A stretch of 64,000 nucleotides of DNA. It comes from Cordia subcordata (taxonomy: Eukaryota > Streptophyta > Magnoliopsida > Boraginales > Cordiaceae). Below the pieces are notes generated by a model. The model saw nothing but the letters and a program-made list of their open reading frames with translations. It was not told where the DNA came from and did not search any database. Where the stretch lies: the NCBI GenBank assembly GCA_028554755.1, contig JAPTOF010000019.1, positions 9,001,501 to 9,065,500 on the forward strand, written 5' to 3'. Shown one piece after another: positions 11,951-23,511 of this stretch. The position numbers were made by a program, and so were the translations under genes. The stretch's first letter is position 1. Each line of letters opens with the position of its first letter.

Positions 11951-13090
11951 TAAAAATAAATTCATTAAATTAAGAAATTATTTTGATGAAGGAAATTATT
12001 AATAATTAAGAGATGAGTTGGATTAGTTAAAGAATTGACACATGGCATCCCTTAGAAGGCACGTATCTTCTATTATAATATGTATAGATAGATTGGTGAA
12101 AATAATAGCTTAATGATATACGGTGAACATCTTTAATTTCCTTAACATCACATGCAATAAGATACCTTAAAAAGGGGAGCGTATGTGGATTAAAATTTGC
12201 TCATATCAGGACTTCTCTCATATTGATATGAGGGAAACTCTAACCATTCATGGGTGGGTAAAAATATCTCAGCCATCCATGTTAAATTTTTTCAAAAAAA
12301 TTTTCTCCCTCCTATTACTCACTTTTTTGAGATTTGCATCAAATAAATGATTGAAATAACTTTAACCAACACATTCATGTCTTGTTCTAAACACTACCTT
12401 GTTTATTTTTTATCTTCTCTTTTTAGTTACAAGGATAGTAAATACTACCTTATTTATTACTCTTTTGCATTTGCATGCATTCATCTTTCTGATTTTGTAA
12501 TATGGTCGGTTTGTCGGTCATACATCCTTAGGAGAATTATAGCGGGTAAGGTCTTATGTCCCCCTCTATTCTTGTATTTTCTATTTTTTTGGAATAACAT
12601 TTCAGGGGTGCTGTCCCCTTTTTTCTTAAAAGAAAAATTAACCAACACATAAATAATTGAAATGATACTTTGATATCAATATGAAAGAAATCTTGGTAAG
12701 AGAGAATCTTAATCCAGCGTATATTATTTAAAAATTCGTGCATGTCGTCATCCTAAATTTATTTAAATTGCCACATGCTAACTGCCCCTTAAATGTAGGT
12801 TTACGTAATTAGGGTCAACATGGGGTAGCTAAAGTAAACTATTAAATAATATTTTCCCTTAAGAGAAAAAAATGGAGATAAATACATCAAATATAAAAAT
12901 CGCAGTACGTACAATTATTTGCAAATTAAAGTCGAAGTCGTGCGGATCTTGCCGAGATTACTCCATATCTTTTCTTCTCAATCACAATAGGGGGAGTGTA
13001 CGACAAATTTTTCCCCCACCCAGCACTAATTACTTTCATCTAGCTATGCTTTTAAATAAACTACAGTCAATTATGTTCTTCTGTCACTTA
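10652..13090. other. AT-rich non-coding part of U1
   Basis: 10652-11170 continues the candidate CACTA-like DNA, with GTTACATTTAAAAATGTAAC palindromes. 11200-11460 and 12690-13040 align with U2 and U3. 11915-11948 is an (AT)n tract. No gene recognised. The only longer ORF (12347-12652) has no domain similarity and overlaps T-rich repeat DNA. Confidence 0.6.
11915..11948. repeat. (AT)n microsatellite
   Basis: About 17 AT units. Confidence 0.95.
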
Positions 13091-13266
13091 GAACTCGTCT
13101 GTATCGACGTTTTCAAAAAATACTATTTTAAAAAATATTTGAAAAAATGTTTTTTCATATTCTGAAAAAATTGAAATTAAATTCTTTCTTAAAATTTTAA
13201 TTTTTTAAAAATTTAATTCAAATATTTATTGTTATAAAAAAATATACTAATCCAAATAATAAGCTC
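13091..13266. mobile_element. Tourist-like MITE in U1
   Basis: A 176-bp AT-rich element between TTA duplications (13088-13090, 13267-13269). Its ends, GAACTCGTCTGTATCGA and TCCAAATAATAAGCTC, form an imperfect terminal inverted repeat. Orthologous insertions lie at 32140-32364 (U2) and 48097-48304 (U3), so it predates the segmental duplications. Confidence 0.65.
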
Positions 13267-13671
13267 TTAGTCGCGACACTTAGCTTAACCTTCAAAGTGA
13301 TCACAATCGCATGTCCTTCAATTGGTGTGGATAGGAAAAAGAAAAAAAAAAAAAGAATTTTGGAAAGAAAATAATGAAATAATGGTGGGAACGGGAAGAA
13401 AGTGTTCTGCCGAAGATTATGTCACAAACATAATTTATTAAAGTTAACTTATCTTTTATAATTTAATACACATATACATCTGGATATGGTCAGAAAAGGG
13501 GATTTACTTGCCACCACAAACAATCTAAAAATATTGCATTCCATGTTGGTTTACACGTTAGCTGTTGAACTGTAAAATTTTTAGTAGTAGAGAATTGGAT
13601 AAAGTGATATTGAATAAATGTCGTTGATTATTTCGCCTTTTATAGTTGAGCTTTTAGTTGTTTGAGGGTAA

Positions 13672-13794
13672 TAAAGATAATTAAGGCTTAGAAACCCTAA
13701 CTAGGGTAGTCTGTGCATATTTATATTGAATTACAAGTTATACAATTATAATAATAACCTTTACACTTTTGACCCAATATAGTACATACTAATA
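13672..13794 (-). repeat. 3' LTR of copia 2
   Basis: 123 bp, reading on the - strand TATTAGTATGTAC...ATTATCTTTA. Near-parallel to 19107-19230. Confidence 0.9.
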
Positions 13795-13806
13795 TCCCCC
13801 TCAATC

Positions 13807-15320
13807 TCAACAAGGAGTAGACCTAACGTTTAGATTGGTCTTCAAATCGTCAAATTGGCAGGATGGTAAGGCCTTGGTAAAGATATTAGCAATCTGAGGG
13901 CTTGTAAGGACATACTTGACTTGAACATCACCTTGAGCAATCTTTTCACGAATAAAATGGAAATCAATTTCCATATGTTTATGACCATGAAGTACTAGAT
14001 TAGTTGTAAGATAGGCAGCTAGGATGCTGTCGCAAAATAATTGAACTGGAGATGGTAGGACCACATGAAGGTCACGAAGAAGTTGCCTTATCTAGTATGT
14101 CTCAGCAAGTGCATATGCCAAGGATCTATATTTGGCCTCAGTGCTTGAACGAGACACAGTGGCTTGTTTCTTTGCTCGCCAGGAAATAAGAGAGGAACCA
14201 AGATAAACAACATACCCAGTGGTGGACCTGCGACTATCTGGACAACCCGCCCAGTCTGCATCAGCATATGCAAGGAGCTGCATAGTTTATGTCGTAGTTA
14301 ACATCAACCCTTCATGCAAGGTGCCTTTTAAGTACCTGAAAATTCTCTTAGCAAGTTGAAAGTAAGAAGTACGAAGAGCATGCGTGTACTGGTTAATCAA
14401 ATTTACAGCAAAAGCAATGTTTAGGCGAGTTAAGGTTAGATATTGTAAACCCTCAACCATACTCCTGAACTCTGTAGGGTCATCCAGTAAATCACTATCA
14501 TGGATGGACGGCGGTGTTTGGGCAGGTAGGGGAGTTTTTACAGGTTTTGCAGCATGCATGGAAAATCTATGAAGTAGATCTGAGGCAAATTTAGATTGAG
14601 AGAGAAACAAGGATTTGGGTTGACGATATACCTAAATACCAAGAAAGTAGTGGAGATCACCTAAGTCTTTCATGGCAAATTGGGAACTAAGTATGTTAAC
14701 AAACTGAGAAATGAGAGTTGGTGAACTTCCCGTTAAGGCTATGTCATCAACATAGAGTAAGAGACCCAACATGCCCTGTGAATCAGAGTAAATAAACATA
14801 GAAGTGTTTGCAGAACTGCATCGAAAATCATGAGAAAGAAGAAATGAGCTAAACCTATGAAACCAGGCACGAGGGGCCTATTTAAGACCATAGATAGCTT
14901 TATGAAGTTTATAAAGATGATGGGGCCTCTAAGGATCTACAAAACCAGGAGGTTGTTTAATGTAGACCTCCTCTTTAAGATAACCATGAAGGAAGGCATT
15001 TTTTACATCCAATTGATGAATGACCCATGAACAAGAAACAGCAATATGAAGCATAGTATGAATAATAATGGGTTTGACTACTGGACTGAAGGTTTTAGAG
15101 TAGTCACTACCTACCTATTGATGGAACCCCTGGGCAACGAGTTGTGCTTTGTATTGCTCCACCGAACCATCTGAGTTATACTTGACCCTGTATATCCATT
15201 TATAGCCTATAAGATTTTTAGAAGGATCTGGTGTTACAAGTTCCTAAGTGTTATTCTAAATGAGTGCATTGAATTCTTCAGCCATGGCACCATGCCATTG
15301 AGAATGACACGATGCTACCC
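13807..15320 (-). pseudogene. copia 2 reverse transcriptase and RNase H remnant
   Basis: Reading leftward: YKWIYRVKYNSDGS (RT start), then [13 protein letters not shown], then LLLYVDDIALTG around 14745 with intact YVDD. A connection segment follows (14610-14287), then RNase H with [19 protein letters not shown] (about 14270), [11 protein letters not shown] and a TGA end at 13807. In-frame TAG stops fall at conserved Gln positions, for example GLK-stop-APRAWF where relatives read GLKQAPRAW. A frameshift joins the RNase H blocks near 14085. It would be the polymerase of the element and is now non-functional. Confidence 0.88.
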
Positions 15321-16395
15321 TAAAGGATATAGGTTCAATGTGTGTATCCTCAGCAACTAAGGAAAGAATATGCTTCGGTTTGTGTATGCCAACTTTAAGT
15401 CATGTTTGCATAGGATGACAATTTAGGTGTGCCATAGTGTCCCTGATAGGAGAGGTGACTAAAGACTGTGGAGGGAGTATAAGGAATGAGGACGATTCGG
15501 TGGACTCAATAGGCTCAGGAGAGGTGGATCTCGTCGGTGAAGTAAGTGATTCAGTCTACATGGCTGGCATTATGATGTCCGAAAAAGATTTGATAGCCAA
15601 GGACTCATGGACACAGGTCGCGACACTAGGGTCATACGTGAGGTGTTAGGAGAGACGTCTGGAGACAAAGAGATGACTTAGGTGAATCAACACATGAAGA
15701 AGGGAACAGTGGCGTGGCACAGAACTCGACAGCAGATGCATGGGAAGAAAGGGGATTGAGCTAACTGAGGATAAGGGTAAGAGGATTCATCAAAATGTAC
15801 ATGACGGCTAACATATACACGACCAGTACAAGGATCGAAGCAGCGATACCCCTTATATCCATCAGCATAGCCCAAGAAAACACATGACACAGAATGAGGT
15901 TCTAACTTATTTGAGGTTTGGGCACTAAGATTAGGAAAACAAGCACACCCAAAACTATGTAAGAACTGATAATCTGGGGTTTTGCGAAATAAGAGTTCAA
16001 ATGGTGACTTTTGATTAAGAGAAGAAAAGGGTAATCTATTAACGATTTATACCGCTACGTAAGCCATATCCACCCAAATTGAATGTGGTAGTGAGGCTTG
16101 AAGCAATAAAGTGCATAGCGTGTCATTAATATGACGTTGTTTGTGTTTTATAATCCCATTTTGTTGGGGAGTATCTGGACAAGATTTGCAAAAACCAATG
16201 CCATGCTGCTGGAAAATTCCTAAAATGAGTGATTATTAAATTCACCACCGCCGTCACTTTGAAATAATTTTATTTTTGTGTTAAAAAAGTTTTCCACGTG
16301 ATTTTTAAAGGTTTGAAAATGGTGAAAAACTTCAAATTTGCGAACCATTGGAAAAATCCAAGTATAGTGTGTAAAATCATCAACAAAAAAACATA
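15321..16395 (-). pseudogene. copia 2 integrase core and linker remnant
   Basis: The C-terminal side shows CVFLGYADGYKGYRCFDPCT (about 15885-15820), the conserved post-integrase block. Upstream are DDFTRYTW-like sequence, the second catalytic Asp in FQSDGGGEF (about 16250), and TPQQNGIIKHKQRH (about 16165-16120). Family members read NGLAERKH there, so the catalytic Glu position is Lys in this copy. Frame changes and stops occur between blocks. Confidence 0.82.
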
Positions 16396-19019
16396 CTATT
16401 TAAACCCCAAACTTGAAAGTACTGGAGAAGTCCACACATCAGAATGAATTAAATAAAGTGGCGTAGATGAACGAGATTCAGTTAAAGAAAATGGTAATCT
16501 TGTATTTTTGCCCAATTGACAATCCTTGCAAGATGAAGACAACAGAGAAGAACACTTTATGAATTTATTTGCTTTAAAATGCGAAAACAATTGAGAATTC
16601 AAATGCCCTGGACGGCAATGCCAAATATCGCCACTAACACAACTAGCAACTAAAGCATGAACTAACGGAGACACACTTCCAGCTGGCAAAGGATAAAGAC
16701 CACTGTTGCTGATCGAGGGGAATAGACGATTGCCCATGGTCTGGTCCTTCATAGAGAAAGAGGAGGAGTCAATCTCTGCTCGACAGTTATTGTCAGCACA
16801 CAAACGTTTAATAGAAAGCAAGTTGTGAGAGAGATGCAGAACATGCAAAATGTTATGCAGCATAAGTGGTCGTGATGGTGTGTGTAGTTGTGCAGTACCT
16901 ACATATTCAATAAGTAGGTGCACACCATTTCCAACCAAAATATGAGAAGACCCAGTATATGGTATAAGAGAATCAAGTATACCTACGTTTGGTATCATGT
17001 GTGCAGACGCAACTGAATCAAGATACCACATGGCCTTATTAGTTTCACCAATTGACATGGTAGCAAATGATTTTGCCAGGTTGGAGGAAACAACAGCATG
17101 ATTGAAACGATGCCGACAAGTGACTGCAATATGGCCTGAAGTATTGCATGTTTGACATATAGGGACAGAAGCAAAAGGGGAAGAGCCGAGTATGCCATCA
17201 TAATGAGAAGATGATAACTGGACTGGCCTAACAGTGTTATAAGGAAAATTAGGAGAGACAATACCTGATATAGATTGCCTAGCTTGCTGCCCGTAGGGTG
17301 ATGCAGGAATAGATGTCTGTTGCTGTGTAAACTGATTGGAACCACCACTGCGTCCACCACCATTGCCTCGTCCTCGGCTGTGTGAATGGTATCTATTATT
17401 TCCACCATTGCCACGAGAGCGAGGAGCTTGTTGTTGTGACATGGACTGATTTGCAATTTCAGAATAGGCTTGAAATGGAGATGGCATGGCTGGTTGCGAG
17501 GTGAGCTTAAGGTAAGCTTCATGGACAATGAGCTTCCGATAAACTACAGTCCAAGTAAGGACTTCGCCATAATTTATTAGAGTTGCAACAAATGTGGCAT
17601 ATTCTGATGGTAAACCACGTAAAACAGTGGTGATAAGTTCATCTTCTGATATAGGTTTGTGGACATCAAACAGTGCATTGGGCGATGGCTTTCAACTCAC
17701 TTAGATAAGCTTCCATGGTCCTCAAGTTTTTCTTGATGGCATACAACTGGAGACGTAAGGAATGAGAATTAGCCTTAGAAGTATGAAGATATCTCTCTTC
17801 AAGTGTTAACCAGATGTCATGGCTAGTAGTATAATGATAAATGTCTTGCACAATTTTAGTAGAAAAAGTGGCCTTAAGCCATGTACGGACTAGGCTATCA
17901 AGCCTCAACCATGAGAGACGATCGACAGAGTCAGTAGGAGGACGAGGGAGAGAACCATTAACTATGCCCGAGACTCCACAGGTAAACAAGATAGGCTCTA
18001 TTTGCAAAAGCCATAGCCGATAGTTAGATCCATCAATTTGATGGTGACAAGAGTTGCAATGTTGAGATTACTCAAGAATGGTAGTTACAGTGGAGGTGCG
18101 GCTGAGGGAAGCATGGACGGCGTCACAACAATAGAGGAAGAGACATACGCCCTTGGAAGAGAAACAATGGTTGGTATGGTAGAGGAGGTCGAGGCGTAGG
18201 AATGGCAATGGGACGAGTGACTTAGGGTACCCGGTATCGACCGACCCGATTAAAATATGATAAAATCCGTCCCGCTAAGAACCCGGAACGGATCCGGAAC
18301 GATTAAAAATACCCGTTAGGGTTTGGGACGGAACTGGGATTGACCCCCCGGTACCCGCATTCCCTAGCCCAATTATATATATACATATATGTATAGATAT
18401 ATATGTGTGTGTATGTGTGTATATATATAGGTGTGCGTGCGCATGTATATAGGTGCTTTACATTTATTAATTAATTATAGTTTTAAGTACATAAGTACAT
18501 ATTATATACTAAAAATTAAGAAAAATTTTCTAAAAGTAGTAAGGTTTGAACCATTAACGTTTTATTCTTTAAAATTTTATCATTTTAATATATTTTAGGG
18601 ATATTGTTTAGATTTTTGGGAAAAAATTATTTGATTGGTTAGTTTTTTAAAATTTATTGATTTAATTCAGTTTCTAGAGTTGGGAACATGTCTTAAATTT
18701 GGGTTCCGGACATTTCTTGTTAAATTTTAAATTTTTTTAACCGGGTTTGGGACGTTCCGGGTACCCGAGGGTTTGGAACGTTCCGGAAATGGGATTCCTA
18801 TTTAATTTTTATTCGGGTTTAGGACGGAAATGGGAATTGGGATGGTATCCGGGTAGCGGGTTTAGGATTCCTTCATGGGCAGGGTACTCGTCTCGTTGCC
18901 ATCCCTATCGAGGCGTTTGATATTGATAGACTAGATGTTTGAGTTGTCGCGGAGCCTGTGGTTGAAGGTTGAAGAGGGGAGGTATCAATCGACATATTAG
19001 AGAAAGAGAGGGAAGCCAT
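16396..19019 (-). pseudogene. copia 2 gag, protease and pre-integrase remnant, split by a hAT MITE
   Basis: The likely start is the ATG at 19019-19017 (MASLSFSNMS). After about 36 codons the frame is cut by the hAT element at 18907-18197 and resumes with TIPTIVSLPR and the Gag core (18007-17666, including LRLQLYAIKKNL). The 363-residue open frame 17487-16396 has a Gly/Arg-rich stretch, an intact CX2CX4HX4C knuckle (CQTCNTSGHIAVTC), a protease site reading LDSVASAHM with the catalytic DSG changed to DSV, and the pre-integrase HCRPGH/CKDC ligands. It ends just after the first integrase Asp (IHSDVW). The long uninterrupted stretch suggests fairly recent loss of function. Confidence 0.88.
18197..18907 (-). 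mobile_element. hAT-type non-autonomous element, copy B (711 bp), nested in copia 2
   Basis: Begins TAGGAATGGCAATGGG, ends CGTTGCCATCCCTA, and is flanked by a perfect 8-bp duplication TCGAGGCG (18189-18196 and 18908-18915). It is the reverse complement of copy A at 2755-3489 along its whole length, including the central CA/TA-rich tract (18380-18440). It encodes nothing. It inserted after copia 2, because it disrupts gag. Confidence 0.92.
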
Positions 19020-19106
19020 GATTGTTAAGTAAGATGGCACGTGCGAAGTAGAACTAGGGTTTGTAGAGAAGAAGGAGACTTTAGAAACGTAGGCATCGTG
19101 ATACCA

Positions 19107-19230
19107 TAAAGATAATTGAGCCTTAGACACCCTTACTAGGGCAGTATGTTTATATTTATATTGAATTACAAGTCATACAGTTTACAATAATAACCTTTAC
19201 ACTTTTGACCTAATATAATACATACTAATA
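19107..19230 (-). repeat. 5' LTR of copia 2
   Basis: 124 bp, next to the primer site (TGGTATCAC on the - strand, ending at 19106) on its inner side and the GGTAA duplication on its outer side. Confidence 0.9.
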
Positions 19231-20379
19231 GGTAATATTGAATTTTCAAAAATATAGAGTAGTATTTAAAAAAAAATTAAAAAAATTTCTAACTTAACGA
19301 AAAATAGTGTCTCAAAAACTTTTCCTTAAAAAGCTCGAATTTAGAGGATTTAAATTTAATTTTTTTATAACATTACCTTTTATATAAAACTTTTATAAAT
19401 TTATAGCGGTATAGCTTTAGTGAAAAGTGTTACTAAATGGAAGACATTAACTTCTTTGACTAACAAGATAATTAAACAAGTCCAACAAAAACGTAACTGT
19501 CATTGCGCAAAATTAATAACTAATATACAATCGCAATGGTCACGATCTGTCATTTGGTGATCTTCGTATAATATTTAATTATCACTTACTATTTAATATT
19601 TAATTATCACTTAATTGCTTCAGCCATTAATATTTAATTATCACTTAATTCGTTGCAAATAGTTGATTAAATGCTTGGTAGGTGAATCTAACACATTCTC
19701 TTCCAAAAGCGGATGGTTTGTCTCTATAACGCAGTGGTAGGTGACTCCTAACACATTCTTCTCATCTACGGCTAGTTTGACCAGTTGAACAGGGAAATAA
19801 TTCATCACCTTGTGATAGGCATAGGCATAGGCATAGGCATTGGCATTGGCATTGGCATTGGCATGGGCGATAATATAATAGTCATAAATATAATTTTGTT
19901 AGACTTTGTTAGCTAAATAAACTATTATATAGGCCTAACTCGTTGGTGACATTCTTGACTTAGAACTTGTAGATTTTGAGTTCAAATCATTAATAAGAAG
20001 GAGAGGGAGAAAGAGATGGATGAAAAATATACCATTTATTTTAAGGGGTGATCAAGTTTGTGACACTTAGTCTTGCATCGATTTCTTTCATAGGAATTTA
20101 ATTTGTAATAACTTAGGTTTTTCTATATTATTGTGATGAGTTTAAATATTTTAGATTAATTTATTAAGTTCAATATATTGATAAACTAATAGTTAAGCTT
20201 GAATATATCATTACGATCAGTTTTTGCATGAATCCATAATTTCCACCTCTGTGCTTCGAGGTGAGCATAGATTCTCTTTGCCTAATTAGCTTAGGGTTTC
20301 TTTTAGATAATCCTTGGATCTACTTTTTTGGGTCTGTTTGATTTAACTATGACATTTTAGTTATTTGGATACAAGAAAT
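19231..20379. repeat. Partial, internally deleted copy of the segmental unit
   Basis: 19335-19560 matches 42600-42830 (GACTAACAAGATAATTAAAC and following sequence). It then jumps directly to DNA matching 22090-22600 and 44620-44900 (CTTCAGCC, TTCGTTGCAAATAGTTGATT, TAGGTGAATCTAACAC). About 1.5 kb present in U2 and U3 is therefore missing. 20000-20379 is AT-rich spacer without a gene. Confidence 0.7.
19815..19866. repeat. GGCATA/GGCATT hexamer minisatellite
   Basis: Nine or so hexamers: four or five ATAGGC units followed by four ATTGGC units. Related shorter arrays occur at 22483-22512 and 44784-44806 at equivalent places in U2 and U3. Confidence 0.9.
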
Positions 20380-20800
20380 TTTAGCTGTTGAATTATATAA
20401 AACTTTTAGCAATAGAACATTAAGTAAAAGTGATATTGAATGAATGCCGTTGATTGTTTGCCTTTGTATTTTAAGAATATAACTTTCAGTTGTTTGAGGA
20501 CTCAATAGAAGATATTATACTGTTTGACTAACAAGATAATTAAACAAGTCCAACAAAAACGTAACCGTCCTTGCGCATAATTGATGACTAATCTACAATC
20601 GCAATGATCATGATCATTTGGTGATCCTTCTCAGCTTGCTATATGCAATTGGAGTAAATACATCATGTCCTTCTAAGCTTGTTATCATATTTACTCTTCT
20701 TGAGCATGCTTCTTTTCTTTTATTTTTATCAACACTAGATCCTTTTTCTCCGATTAGGACCGATTGTTATTAAAAATAATAAATAAATAGAGTAAAATGC

Positions 20801-20825
20801 ATATATATATATATATATATATATT
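20801..20825. repeat. (AT)n microsatellite
   Basis: About 12 AT units. The orthologous U3 site (about 42985) lacks the tract. Confidence 0.9.
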
Positions 20826-21269
20826 AATTCTTATGTTTTTTGTGAAAATTACATAAAATTTTTATGATTTCATATCTCCCGTGATTCAGAAAACATTATA
20901 CATTGACCATGCCATTAGCTTATCAGTTAGACTTAACCCAGTGTGTGCGAGATGTGCCTAAAAGTGTAATAAAGATTGGTTAGATGGAAAAATATGTACA
21001 AATTTTAAAATGGGGAAAAATATGCATCAATTTTAAAATCAAAAGGGTCAAATGCACCATTTTCATGATAGAAAATACATCGTTTTGTAAGTTATAATTT
21101 TACTATGAGATATACACATTGCTTTAAACATAAAGTTTACAATATAGAGCAAACAAGCCATTGTAACTTCTCACCTCAACATGCATAAAAAATGAGAATT
21201 ACTCCAACTAACAAGACACAAAAGAGGAAAAAAAAAAAAAAAAACATCTTCAGTTGGAGTCGTTTGAAG

Positions 21270-21373
21270 TTAATTTTTTTTTTTTTGGGTCGAACCAAAG
21301 GAAATGGAATTTATTAAACATTGTTAATACAAGTTGCCCCTTATGAGGCTATATCAGCAGTAATAACGGAAGT
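21270..21373 (-). mobile_element. Short 5'-truncated non-LTR retroposon fragment
   Basis: Starts with a run of about 15 T followed by GGGTCGAACCAAAGGAAATGG. This is the expected look of a - strand LINE/SINE 3' end with its poly(A). It is flanked by GAAGTTAA and GAAGTTTAA, a likely target duplication. U3 at about 43440-43460 lacks it. Confidence 0.6.
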
Positions 21374-21974
21374 TTAAATGAGAGGTTTGGTTATTTTCTC
21401 TACATTATAAATTTTATATTTGAAGCAACAAAAATACATAATTGGTAAAAAAAAATGTAACTTACAAAATGGGTATTTTCTATTATGGAAATGGTGAAAT
21501 TTATCTCCTCTAATTTTAAAATTGGTGTATATTCCTTCTTCGGATTTCAAAACAATATATATTCTGCCATCTGATTAACCCTAGTTACACTTTAGATGCA
21601 TCTCATATACAGACACACTTAAATATAACAAATAAAAGAATGGTAGGGTTAGTGAACAAAGGTTTTCAAACCATAGGAAGTTACCAATGAGTATTAAATC
21701 GAAAAGGAGTTTTATTAAGAAACGCAGGGGTAAATGGTATATAAAAAATTCCTTTTTAATCGTTTAAAATTTTAAACGATTTGATAAATTTACATAGTAT
21801 TTTAATTAATCCCTGCGGTCATTTAAAAGCTTAAATTACTATTACGAAATTTTTATAGTAACCGACATCTTCAATAACCAAATATTCAACGTGGCATCGT
21901 AGTAAGTGGGGGAGTTTGGTGGTCTCCAAGTCCATGAACGAGAGAAAAATGATTCTAAGTTCTTATACCATACA

Positions 21975-22003
21975 TATAATATATGTATGTATATATGTGT
22001 GCG

Positions 22004-22038
<35 letters not shown>

Positions 22039-22078
22039 ATATATATATATTTATCTATGTATATATGTATATATATAA
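21975..22078. repeat. (TA/TATG)n tract
   Basis: An irregular TATATG/TATA tract. The U3 counterpart (44549-44608) is shorter and richer in CATA and GTGT. Confidence 0.85.
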
Positions 22079-22116
22079 AGTCATAATTGCTTCAGCCTTC
22101 AATATTTAAGCACTTA

Positions 22117-22345
22117 GGGTCTCTTTAGATTGGGTTTTTTTAAGGAAAAAATATGTTTTTCAAGAAAAAGTTGTATTAAATTTGTAATAACTAATTAATT
22201 TGACTTTTAAAAATACTGAAACTCTAGAAAAAAAAAATTCAAACACAGTTTTTTTTTAAAAGTCAGAATTTTTAGCTTTTAAAAAAATTATTTTTTAAAA
22301 ATTATTAAAAAAATACTTTTAAAAAAAGTCAATTCAAACATGCGC
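22117..22345. mobile_element. Tourist-like MITE, U2-specific (229 bp)
   Basis: Bounded by TTA duplications (22114-22116 and 22346-22348). Its ends, GGGTCTCTTTAGATTGG and CAATTCAAACATGCGC, form an imperfect inverted repeat with T-rich and A-rich interiors. U3 reads straight through as AAGCACTTAATTCG (about 44638), the empty site. Confidence 0.8.
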
Positions 22346-22482
22346 TTAATTCGTTGCCAAATAGTTGATTAAATGCATGGTAGGTGAATCTAACACGTTA
22401 AGCGGATGGTTTGTCTCCCAACACATTCTTCTCATCTACAGCTAAGTTGACCAGTCTAACCATTACGTTGTGATACACACAC

Positions 22483-22512
22483 ATAGGCATAGGCATAGGC
22501 ATAGGCATAGGC
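22483..22512. repeat. GGCATA hexamer array in U2
   Basis: Five ATAGGC units, all of one type, unlike the mixed array at 19815-19866. Confidence 0.9.
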
Positions 22513-22682
22513 CATAATATAATAGTCATAAATATAACTTTGTTAGACTTTGTTGGCTAAACAAACCATTATATACGCATGACTTGATGGTAACATTCTC
22601 CACTGTGAAACATTAACGAGGATAAGTAGAGAATCCAGTATTGACCCCGACTTCTAATCGTTCACCAAGATAAGTGGAGAAT

Positions 22683-23178
22683 TGTTATTGGGAGAAAAAT
22701 AAACACTATTGGTCCTCTTTAAAAAGAAAAAGAAGAAAAATGTAAGATGTGGTCCATTCTAAGATGGCCATCAGAATATAAGACCATAGGTTTGAGACCT
22801 GTTTTACTTGTTATCTTGCCTTTTTTCTAGTCTTATCATATTTTAGAGTATTATTATATATGTAGTACTGTTACATCTGTTGTATCTTGTACCTTATAAA
22901 TAGGGATTTTACCTACTATAGTTGTGTCAGACAAAAGAGATAGAGAGGTGAAATAAAAAGCGAATGATTTTGAGGGTGAGGAGAGTGTGAGGGGTGAGGA
23001 CCATTAAGCCCAAGCACTCTCTTCGTGTGATATATTTATTCTTATCGTAGTAGAATTCTTTTGGCTGCCCATTAATGAAGGTTAAAGGCCGAACCATGTT
23101 AAAAATATTGGGGTTCGTCGTGTTTTTATCTTTCACTATTTTGTAAATCTTCGTTCCAAGCACCACGATTTCCTAACA
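22683..23178 (+). repeat. LTR of an otherwise missing copia-type element (U2 copy)
   Basis: 496 bp, from TGTTATTGGG to TTTCCTAACA. It contains a TATA box (TTATAAATAGGG, about 22895) and is followed at 23182 by a tRNA-iMet-type site TGGTATCAAGGG. No second LTR, gag or pol was found downstream, so only the 5' LTR and leader survive. The U3 copy is at 44974-45473, so the insertion predates the U2/U3 duplication. Confidence 0.78.
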
Positions 23179-23249
23179 AATTGGTATCAAGGGTATGGCG
23201 TGGGTGAAAACACACAGTGAGGTTCATTTGTTCGTAATTTGTTTCCACT

Positions 23250-23511
23250 TGTTAACACAATAAATAAATAAATCAATATTCTCTTTACAAGATTAAGTTT
23301 TTAGATGAGATGGTCACTCTAATATGGTATTAGAGCCTGGAAGCCAAACGGCACATGTTCGATCCTTACTGCCACCCATTTAATTAAATTGTTCACGTAT
23401 AAGTTTTAAACAAATTACGCTGCACGTGAGGGGACGTGTTAACACAATAAATAAATAAACCAATATCCTCTCTATAAATTTAAGCTTTTAGATGAGGTGG
23501 TCACTCCAATA
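23250..23511 (+). mobile_element. TRIM (262-bp miniature LTR retrotransposon)
   Basis: Two 75-bp LTRs (23250-23324 and 23437-23511), each beginning TGTTAACACA and ending CTAATA or CCAATA. TGGTATTAGAGCC at 23325 is a tRNA-iMet-type primer site, and a purine tract (GTGAGGGGACG) precedes the 3' LTR. It is flanked by the duplication CCACT (23245-23249 and 23512-23516). U3 at about 45558 reads TTTGTTTCCATTAAAAGTGC, the empty site. It has no coding capacity. Confidence 0.92.

Larger units (their letters stand above)
2415..13671. repeat. Segmental repeat unit U1 (most degraded copy)
   Basis: Collinear blocks match U2 and U3: 2415-2750 with 24130-24450 and 45900-46235; 3490-3985 with 46240-46690; 11200-11460 with 30600-30840 and 46710-46950; 12690-13500 with 30930-32620 and 46990-48560. 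The end of U1 (13560-13671) resembles 20380-20510. Relative to U3, U1 has a large insertion between about 3985 and 11200 that includes the copia element, and it lacks the MULE-like MITE present in U2 and U3. The similarity stops near 13490, where U2 and U3 continue together. Confidence 0.75.
13672..19230 (-). mobile_element. Ty1/copia LTR retrotransposon 2 (Retrofit/Ale-like, degraded)
   Basis: On the - strand, with very short LTRs (about 124 bp) and a 5-bp target duplication GGTAA at 13667-13671 and 19231-19235. The primer site TGGTATCAC adjoins the 5' LTR (19106 downward) and the polypurine tract GAGGGGGA adjoins the 3' LTR (about 13795-13802). The gag-protease-integrase-RT-RNase H order fits copia, and the short LTRs and the glycine/arginine-rich Gag with CQTCNTSGH suggest the Retrofit/Ale lineage. 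It contains a hAT-type insertion in gag. Without that insertion the element is about 4.85 kb. LTRs differ at roughly 10 percent of positions. Confidence 0.92.

Noticed and set aside
12347..12652. 101-codon ORF as a membrane protein gene
   Set aside because: Phe/Leu/Ser-rich translation of T-rich repeat DNA, with no counterpart kept open in U2 or U3.
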